Assembly: GCF_000313135.1 (NCBI RefSeq)
Contig: NW_004457484.1
Coordinates: 1-28,645, forward strand
Source of the DNA: Acanthamoeba castellanii str. Neff
Lineage: Eukaryota; Discosea; Longamoebia; Acanthamoebidae
Length of the DNA stretch: 28,645 nt
Direction of reading: 5' to 3'
The notes beneath the pieces are model-generated. The model did not search any database, was not told where the DNA came from, and worked only from the letters and a program-made list of their open reading frames with translations. The position numbers and the translations under genes were made by a program. The first letter of the stretch is position 1; every line of letters starts with the position of its first letter. Positions 19,606-28,645 of this stretch are shown here, one piece after another.

Positions 19606-20241
19606 ACTCATGTCCACTCCACTCACCTCATCACCACCTCACTTCACCACTTCACCTATCTGTAATTAGCTAATACCCAAACCAGTTTGGAGATTCAAGC
19701 ACAGTTTCATAAGCTGGCATAATCAATTTTGCACTTCTTCTGTTTATTGCACATTCATTTTTCTCAGCTGCAACTGCATGTCATTGATTATGGACTGATC
19801 CACAGACATCATCCTCCCCTTCCATGTACCTATCTCTCAGTATGGAAGGATCTCCACCTTTATCTCAACCTATAAACTGCTTCATTGTGTCATCATCAAT
19901 CATGTTACCTCCAGTTTGGCTGTTCTCTGCTTTTGCTATCTATCCTGCCCCATCATCTCCACCATGTGCTCACTGCCCCTGGTGCTGCATGGCCCAGCAC
20001 ACTCTACCTTCAAACTGGGTGCTCATCAAAAGGGGACAACACAGTGTTGGGAAAAAAGAGACACCTGAAAAACAAATCAAAAAGCACTTTTTTCTCTTTT
20101 CTTCCACACTTTCCGGTTGGGAGGACAAACTTATAGTTTTCCAAATAAAGATCTGGCCTCTCCTTTTGGGTATAGGAGGGGACACCCCTTGGAACGCGGC
20201 TTCTTCAGTCTGCTGTGTTGTTCTCTAGTTGGAGAAGAAGG
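19606..20241. other. Gap of 636 nt without a supported gene, containing a 524-nt CpG-free stretch
   Basis: No CG dinucleotide occurs between 19590 and 20113, and only one more before about 20193. Base composition falls to roughly 44% GC, against about 60% around it. It is rich in TG, CA, CTT and CAT. One open frame of 135 codons crosses it (19824-20228), but it has no recognisable motif, and its composition follows the region rather than coding bias. The right end would hold the 5' region of the glycosyltransferase gene. Confidence 0.85.
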
Positions 20242-22888
20242 ATGAGAGGTGCGGTTGCCCTGCTGGCGCTCATCACCATCTTCACCTCCTCGGTCACCTT
20301 CTACACGCTATGGCAGACAGAGGACTCTCGCACTGTCCTGGTGAATTTGTTCGTGCCCACCTCTCCCTTTCCTTCTCCCTCTTCTTCTTCCTCTTCTTCT
20401 CCCTCTCCGTCTCTCTCTCCAACTTCTTCTTCCTCTCGACGGCCATCCCCGTCGTCTGCTCCATCTTCACCTCCACCACCACCCCCGCCGTCTTCTCCCG
20501 CATCTTCCCCATCTTCGTCTCCCTCGACCACGACGAGAGCCGGTGCACCAGCCGGCCCAGCAGGAGTCGGGGCGAAGAAGCTCACGCCGCTGGCCCTGGC
20601 CATCGTCTTCCCACAGTTCCACCCGATCCCCGAAAATGACCGCCTCTGGGGCGTCAACTTCACCGAGTGGACCCTCCTGCGGCCCATGCCGCGCCGCGTG
20701 ATCGACCAGATCGTCTACAAGCCCCACCCTGACCTGGGCTACTACAACCTGCTGGACTTTGACCACCGGCGGTTCATGCGCGTGCTGGCCGACCAGTACG
20801 GCATCCACGGCTTCTGCTTTTACCACTTCTGGTTCAAGGACCGCCCCGGTATGTCAAAACCGCCCCCTTCAGCCTCTAGAACACCTTTTCGATGTCGGAA
20901 ACATCTTCATATAATCGTTAGATAGATATTACTTTCTGCATATTGGACTACCCTTGTCTAAATCGAAGTCACCCCCTAACACTTGGAAATATTTCGTTGG
21001 TTGTTGTGCAGTGATGAACCTACCGGTGGAGCGCATGCTCAAGGACGGAGAGCCCAGGAAGCCGTTCGTCCTCTGCTGGGCCAACTCCAACTGGACTCGC
21101 ACCTGGCACGGGAGCAGACAACGAGGTCATCCTCGAGCAGGACTACTCTGACCGCGAGGGCAACATCAAGCACTTCAACCACCTGCTGCCCATGTTCCGC
21201 CACAAGCTCTACATCCGCATCAACGACCGGCCCGTGTTCCTCATCTACCGCGTCGACCCCAAAGATGCCCAGGCCATCGCCGGCATCATGGAGCTGTGGC
21301 AGGAGCTGGCCGTCGAGGCCGGCCTGCCCGGCATCCACTTCATGCGCTTCAACGGACCCTACGTCTGGGCCGACTCGCCCACCTTCGCCGGCTACGCCCA
21401 GTTCGAGCCGGGCTTCTCCACGGGGTACTCGGGTCAGTGGAATGCTCCCCGCGAGAAGACAGGTCGATTCACCGGGTTTCAGCTCTTGGACACCCCGACC
21501 CTGTGGGCGGCTGCCGAACAGCGCGCCTTCCCGCGGGTGGCCGGCCTGCAGCAGTTCTTCCGCGGCGCCTTCCTCCGCTGGAGCAACGCCCCGCGGCGCA
21601 ACTGGACCAACGGCAACCACTACGCCTACCCCATGGTCTACCACAACTCCACGATCTTGGGTTCGAGCGGCACCTGCGGCGCGTGTACGACCTGGCGGCC
21701 AACGACGGCGCCACCGTCACCGGGCCGGAGCACTTTGTGTTCCTCACCTCGTGGAACGAATGGAACGAGCAGTCGGCGCTCGAGCCCAACGACATCGACG
21801 GCTACGACGCTCTGATGGCCGTCAAGCGCGTGTTCAAGCCTCACACGGGCAAGACCGTCGTCCACCTGGGCCACACCGGCGGAGAGACCGGGGTCTTCAC
21901 GCGGGACCTCTTCAAAATGTTCCCCGAGTACAACCACACCTGGATACAGGACAGCAACCTGCCGCCGCCCGCGCCCAACATCGTGCTGCTGCACATCCAC
22001 AGCGCCATGGTGCGCGAGGGTCCGCGCTGGGGCATCCTCGGCCTCGTGAAGACCTATCGCGTTCGCAAGGTCCCGATCCTGCTCACCATTCACGACTACC
22101 AGTGGCTCTTCCCCGAGAATCCCAACCCGGAGCTGAGCGTGCTGGAGACGGTCGAGCCCGACCCGGGCAACGTGAAGAACACGACGGAGCTGTTCAGGGC
22201 GGTGGACAAGGTGACCTTCCCCGACCGCTCGGTGTACGACTACTACCGCTCCAAGATCGGCGAGAAGCGCTGGGACGAGAACACGATAGAGCTGGTGCCG
22301 CACAGCTGCCTCCTCGCCCACAGCGACCGCTACTTCGTGGCGCCCGTGGAGAACAACACGATCAACATCGCCTTCGTGGGCCAGTTCGACGGCTACAAGG
22401 GCGGCGGCCTGTTCTGCAGCCTGTCGGGGAGCACCGCACTGCAGGAGAAGCACAGCCCGCTCACCCTCCGCTACCACCAGTTCGGCGTCAGCTCGCGGGC
22501 CTGGAGGGAAAACTGCACCAGCCCCATCATCTTCCACGACAAGTACGACAACCACAGGCTCGAGTCGATACTGCAGGAGAACAAGATCCACATCATCACC
22601 TTCCTCTCGCTCTTCCCCGAGACCTTCTCCCACGTCCTGACCAGGCTTCTGCGGGCCGGCATCCCGCTGGTCTATCTCAATCGCGGCGCGCTCACCTACC
22701 GCCTGGCGGGGGTGAAGCACACCTTCCCTGTCGAGGGGCACGAGCTGGCGGGCGTGGAGGCCGGCGTGTCGCGTGCGGTGGAGTTCGTCCTGAAGCGCCA
22801 GGGCACCGACATGACCCTGCGTGAGCTGAGCCCGCACGTGCAGCCCGCCAAGTGGTACCTGCTCAACTACCCTGTGCCCGCTGCTTGA
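20242..22888 (+). pseudogene. WbsX-type glycosyltransferase fused to a GT4-like domain, two frameshifts as sequenced
   Basis: ATG at 20242 starts a type II membrane protein: short cytosolic tail, signal anchor (GAVALLALITIFTSSVTFYTLW), then a Ser/Pro-rich stem (20360-20570), a layout typical of Golgi glycosyltransferases. Only one intron (20849-21011). The WbsX domain is clear: LAIVFPQFHPIPENDRLWG, NFTEWT, YGIHGFCFYHFW, CWANSNWTRTWHG, EVILEQDYSDREGNIKHF, GIHFMRFNGPYVWADSP, and FVFLTSWNEWNEQSALEPN. A second glycosyltransferase-like domain follows (LLHIHSAMVREGPRWGILGL, INIAFVGQFDGYKGGGLF, FLSLFPETFSHVLTRLLRAG). As sequenced the reading frame shifts near 21108 (after TRTWHG, in a GGG run; the unshifted frame stops at 21149-21151) and shifts back near 21660 (before ERHLRRVYDLAAND, in another GGG). 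Both breaks cut conserved WbsX sequence. Sequencing error in G runs, or a young pseudogene, are both possible. Codon bias is intact in all three segments. Confidence 0.75.
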
Positions 22889-22910
22889 TGTTGTTTCAAA
22901 CAATACAGCA

Positions 22911-22916
22911 AATAAA
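22911..22916 (+). promoter_or_regulatory. Candidate polyadenylation signal AATAAA
   Basis: AATAAA 23 nt after the TGA stop at 22886-22888 of the glycosyltransferase gene. Confidence 0.5.
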
Positions 22917-23062
22917 TGGCTACACGCACTTTTCTTCCATTGGGAACATTGGGAAATGTTGTTGCTATGCACCACACAGCAGGCTCTGGGTTTGAACTGG
23001 TGCCCGCTGGACAGGTATCGAGACTGACGTGCACTGCAGCCAGCGATCATCATCATCACCAA

Positions 23063-24847
23063 TCAATCCACATTGACGCGCATCATGCCCTCGACGCCCA
23101 CGCCACACTTGTGGCACTTCATGGCCATCCGCCCGCAGCAGTCCCAGCAGAAGGCCAGGTGCATGCAGGGCACGAGCACGGTGTCGCGCCGCGCCTGGCG
23201 GCACCGCTCGCACAGGCCGCGCCGCCGGGCCTCGTCCCGCTCGCGCTGGAGGCTCTCTGTGATGCGCTCCTCGCGCGCCAGTCGGTCGCTGAGGATGCCG
23301 ACGAGCGACTTGAGCTTCTCCAGCTCCTCCTCGTACTCCTTGGTCTCCTCGTCGTCGTGGTCCTTCATCTTGAGCTCACGCTTGCTGGGCCGCCGCAGGA
23401 GTGCGTCCTTCTTTTTCAGCTCTCGCTTTCGCGCTTTCTCTTTTCGTGTTGCATTGTTAGGCGAGGAAAAGCGAAGACGACGACGAAAGAAAGAAGCGAA
23501 GACGATAGCTGAGGAGGCGGGAGGGCGTACTTCGCGCTTCGTCGTCGCTTTGGCTGCTCGTCGCAAGCTCTTCCCTGGATATCGCCGAAGCCACCGAACG
23601 CGCCCGCGATTGCCTGCCTTCCACGAGCATCGCGTCTTTTTTGTTTTGCCAGAGCAGTGAGCGAACCACCCACCTGGACTGAATTGTTTGATCGTTTTTA
23701 AACGAAGCAATGAATGTGTCCAATCACGAAGGCAGCACCTTGGAGGAGCTTGGAAATCTGTGCGTCCTTGGCGTAGGCCAAAGGAATCTGCAGTTGGGTG
23801 ATGATGACGGGTTACGTGGTGCTCGCGAGCGCCATATGTCACACGCACTTCAATGCGTGGACACCCACCAATGTTGGGCGAAGGAGTGGGAATGGGGCTG
23901 TGCCTTGAGTTTGTCGTCTTTGGCGCGCACGTCCGCGCCGTGCTGAATGAGCAGCGCCACCGCAGCTTCGTGTCTGGAAGCGTCGATCACAATTGTCAGT
24001 TCAAGGTCGAGGCACGCGAGGTACGTAAGCAACATGCAGCCTGCGACGCACACGCACACGCACACGCACACACGCACACACGCACACAAGTGTGGCATCA
24101 AGAGTGTACCCGTTTCGCGAGGCGAGGTGAAGCGCGGTGCTCTGTGATTTGTTGCCCTTGTTGACCAGTGCCCCCGACTGCAGCGCAGTAGAACGAAGAA
24201 GAAGAAGAAGGTGAAGAAGAAGAAGAAGATGATGATGATGATGAAGGCCAGAGATGTGCACACGAGTGATTGGAAGCTGTAATACCTCGAGTAGTAGTCG
24301 GACCACGCTGACGTTGCCGATGTACGCCGCCAGATGCTGTGCGCGCGCCATTTGATCCGAGGCGTCAGTCACTCTCACTGCAGTGAGAGGAGCAGAGCAC
24401 ACGGCAGCAAAAGGCGTGGTGCACGTACCAGAGGCGTGAAGCCGTGGTCTTCGGGCAAGTTGACGTCCGCGCCGTGCTTGATCTGATCGCAGAGCACGAG
24501 GCGCAGCCAACAATGAGTGTAGTCGCTCACCAGCACAACGTAATCAAGACAACCTGAGGTCAGTCAAGCACAACGGGCGCGAGGGAGTACCAACAGAGCG
24601 GCCAGCTCGACGCCAGAATCGGACTTGAGCTCGCAGGCCCAGTAGAGTGGCGTCTGACCACGCCCGAAAGATGTGTCAATAAAAAAAATAGCTAAGTGGA
24701 TGCACAGGGTTGTAGATGAGATGGGCGGCGCACCTGCCCCTTTTCGTTGCGGACGTTGACGTCGCGCTTGTGGTCGCCCTTGTCATCTTCCAGCAAGGCT
24801 CGCACCTTGGCGCCCTTGCCCGCCCGTATCAGCGGAAATAACTCCAT
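23063..24847 (-). CDS. Ankyrin-repeat protein with C-terminal RING finger (E3 ligase candidate)
   Basis: Exons 24734-24847, 24591-24653, 24429-24482, 24286-24336, 24110-24177, 23904-23973, 23739-23787 and 23063-23673 join in phase (359 aa). Start ATG at 24847. Four or five ankyrin repeats: RNEKGQTPLYWACELKSDSG, IKHGADVNLPEDHGFTPLHL, STALHLASRNGHEAAVALLI, QHGADVRAKDDKLKIPLAYA. The intron after 23904 has a GC donor, required by this frame. The last exon encodes a Lys/Arg/Glu-rich coiled coil (KEYEEELEKLKSLVGILSDR) and a C3HC4 RING: CERCRQARRDTVLVPCMHLA, FCWDCCGRMAMKCHKC. This is a single-C-terminal-RING layout as in MIB/XIAP-like ligases. The very basic part at about 23460-23673 may be intron. 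Splicing from the donor at 23739 to an acceptor near 23446 also keeps phase and gives a cleaner protein of roughly 280 aa. The substrate is presumably bound by the ankyrin repeats. Confidence 0.8.
24046..24090. repeat. CA-rich intronic microsatellite
   Basis: cgcacacgcacacgcaca-type run in the intron of the ankyrin-RING gene between 23973 and 24110. Confidence 0.85.
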
Positions 24848-25138
24848 CTATCGCCTTGTCCGTTGTTGGATTTCACAAGAGAATGTGAAAGATGAAGATG
24901 AAGACGTGTGCGGTTTGTTTGGTGGGGGGGGGTTGGTTGCAAGCTGTGTTGTATCCTGGGCCACGAAGTTAGCTCTCGCTCTCTTTTCGATTTTTCCTCT
25001 CTTTCTTTCGCTCTTCGTTTTTTCTTTCAAGAAAGAAGAGGAAGAGGATGAACAAGTATTTACTACCATGACCCGACGAAGCACAAGAAGAAGAAGAGGT
25101 AACGGTGTTGAGGTTGGGGTTGACCTTCCTCTTCCCCT

Positions 25139-26988
<1,850 letters not shown>

Positions 26989-27268
26989 TCTCTTCTCTTG
27001 CGTGTAGTTTCTCTTTGTGTAGATCTATGTGTCCTCGCCAGCGATTCTTGATCTCAGCACAACACAGCAAAGTGCTGCGTGGCCGACGTAAGGTGGCGGT
27101 CCGGGACATCTTTTTCTCTCGTTTCGTTTTTAGTTTAGTGTTGTTCAAAACAGAACGAAACTGTTACGAATCTTGGTGGCCGGCATTTTCCGGGGGCGGT
27201 AGGCCATCCTGCGCCATCGGCGAGCACGAACACAAACGCAGCGGCTCTTTTGTACAACCTCTGATTAG
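26989..27268. promoter_or_regulatory. Divergent intergenic region between Rpt4 and ACAD8-like genes
   Basis: A 280-nt gap between divergent start codons, presumably holding both promoters. It includes T-rich tracts (27108-27150) and a G/C-rich segment (27180-27240). No confident motif. Confidence 0.4.
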
Positions 27269-28645
27269 ATGAAGCGCTCTGCCATTGCAACTGCTACCGC
27301 GAGGTCCGCTTCCGCTGCCACCGTGAGGCGAAGCACTGCCGTGCCGTTGGTCCTGCGTTCGGCCACCAGGTCGGCGATGGTGTCCGCCCCTCGATTTTCG
27401 GCCATTTCCGGCGCTGGCCAGGCCCACCCAGGCTTCGCCGCTTTGTCCTCCATCTTGCCGCGCCGCTGCGGCTACAGCACCTACATCCCGGACAGTACGT
27501 TATTCAATCTTGACCCCCTCTACTTTAATTCAAGTTGAATTAAATCATTTTAATTATGCAATTTTGATTAAAATCAATCGGCAGTGTCCGTGGGTCTGTC
27601 CGATGAGCAGAGGGAGATACAGCAAGTGGCCCTTGACTTTGCCCGCAAGGTAGGTGCCCCCGTCTAGAATAACAAATTTGTATATATTAAAAATAAATAA
27701 TAAATACGAAAACGCCCTTCATGGACTTGGCACCGCAGGAGATGCTGCCGCATGCCGAGAAGTGGGACGAGGAGGAGATCTTTCCCGAGGACACCCTCCG
27801 CAAGCTCGCTGAACTCGGCTTCGCTGGTACCGCACGCCTTCTGCCCCTACTTCGCTCTTGGGCAGCGCACAATATGAATGTACGCCGTTGCGTGCAGGAA
27901 TCTACATCAAGGACGACATCGGAGGTAGCGGGCTCTCCCGCCAGGACGCCGCCATCGTTTTCGAGGTACGCGTGTTCTATCGTGTGTCGTGTGTCGTGTC
28001 GCGTGTTGCGTGTGTTGCCTTCAGTTAACCGAGCAGAGCATGGCGGCACAATAACCACACACGACACACCGTAGGCCCTCTCCACGGCGTGCCCATCGAC
28101 CACGGCCTACCTGTCGATCCACAACATGTGCGCCTGGGTGGTGGACCAGTACGGCAACCAAGAACAGCGCGAGAAGTATCTGCCGACTCTGCTCTCCATG
28201 GAGGTGCGTCGTCGAAGACCTGTCCAAAACACATGAAGAAAACAGGGGCGCTCACTCTCAACGTGTTGCGTGGTTGTCGTCGCCATCGTCATCAACCGAT
28301 CGGAAGTAGAAGTTCGCGTCGTACTGCCTCACGGAGCCGGGAGCCGGCTCGGACGCTGCGGCGCTGAAGACGACGGCGGCCAAGGACGGAAACGACTACG
28401 TGCTCAATGGCGAGAAGGCCTTCATCAGTGGAGGCGGCGCCAGCGACGTCTACATCGTCATGGCTCGCACCGGACAAAGCGGTAAGTTGATTTTTCATCA
28501 TTTTATGGTTTCGATAATATTACACAAAATTATTACAACTTTCATTATTTACGACAGGACCCAAGGGCATCTCGTGCTTCGTTGTGGATAAGAACACTCC
28601 CGGCCTTTCGTTCGGTAAGAAGGAAAAGAAGGTGCGCGGCTGTTT
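27269..28645 (+). CDS. Isobutyryl-CoA dehydrogenase (ACAD8-like), 5' part
   Basis: FAD-dependent mitochondrial acyl-CoA dehydrogenase that converts isobutyryl-CoA to methacrylyl-CoA in valine breakdown, passing electrons to ETF. Exons 27269-27494, 27585-27649, 27739-27826, 27898-27965, 28075-28203, 28310-28481 and 28558-28631 join in phase; a donor gtgcgc at 28632 leads out of the window. The first 75 residues are Arg/Ser/Ala-rich without acidic residues, a mitochondrial presequence. Then come [52 protein letters not shown], the FAD-binding [31 protein letters not shown] and [21 protein letters not shown] and SFGKKEKK point to ACAD8 rather than short/branched-chain ACADSB. The catalytic Glu is in the missing C-terminal half. 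Confidence 0.93.

Noticed and set aside
19824..20228. 135-codon open frame in the CpG-free gap
   Set aside because: No motif, no coding bias, no good start context; its amino-acid content follows the local base composition. Kept only as a note in the gap entry.
20983..22824. Long plus-strand open frame of over 600 codons overlapping the glycosyltransferase
   Set aside because: Arg/Pro/Ser/Ala-rich shadow in another frame of a high-GC exon; it contains none of the glycosyltransferase motifs.
21638..23062. Long minus-strand open frame of 474 codons
   Set aside because: Antisense shadow of the GC-rich glycosyltransferase exon, Val/Gly/Arg-rich, with no recognisable domain.
23063..24847. Separate ankyrin gene and RING gene
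   Set aside because: No upstream ATG with a clean 5' region for the RING part, and the ankyrin end splices in phase into it; one gene is simpler, though cDNA is needed.

Overview
The window is eukaryotic nuclear DNA from a gene-dense, intron-rich, GC-rich genome. Introns are mostly 50-170 nt, with donors of the type gt(a/g)cg or gtaag and cag/tag acceptors. They are packed with TG/CA, CACACCG and similar simple repeats, while exons keep high GC3. Intron style, compactness and gene content suggest an Acanthamoeba-like amoebozoan. This is an inference from style and families, not a database match. I rebuilt most genes by hand, joining exons only where donor, acceptor and codon phase agree; nearly all models come out as exact multiples of three.

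Layout from left to right. 1-1971 (-): an unrecognised gene whose 3' end lies outside the window. 2097-5227 (+): ubiquitin-specific protease, 11 exons, 685 aa. 5502-6750 (-): U-box protein with a Cys-rich, membrane-spanning C-terminus, 302 aa. 6914-8547 (-): PTGR1/LTB4DH-type NADPH alkenal reductase, 360 aa. 8815-11343 (-): F-box/WD40 protein, 13 exons, 442 aa. 11602-12668 (-): divergent hotdog-fold (THEM2/PaaI-like) protein with a His/Pro-rich tail, 306 aa. 12812-18980 (+): a 28-exon gene for a 1177-aa protein with ankyrin repeats, a Kelch propeller interrupted by a SPRY domain, and two BTB domains (LZTR1-like with additions). 19234-19605 (+): small predicted secreted protein. 19606-20241: a gap with a 524-nt stretch containing no CpG at all. 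20242-22888 (+): type II membrane WbsX-type glycosyltransferase fused to a GT4-like domain, with one intron and two compensating frameshifts. 23063-24847 (-): ankyrin-repeat RING protein. 25139-26988 (-): 26S proteasome ATPase Rpt4, 391 aa. 27269-window end (+): isobutyryl-CoA dehydrogenase (ACAD8-like), N-terminal part only.

Six of the eleven complete or nearly complete genes belong to the ubiquitin-proteasome system: a deubiquitinase, a U-box E3, an SCF receptor, a probable CUL3 receptor, a RING E3 and a proteasome ATPase. They lie on both strands with separate promoters, so this is not an operon, but the density is notable. The metabolic genes (alkenal reductase, hotdog protein, ACAD8) are ordinary lipid or branched-chain amino-acid functions. 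The most unusual items are the SPRY-in-Kelch ANK/BTB-BTB protein, the CpG-free gap, and the WbsX-GT4 fusion with its frameshifts.
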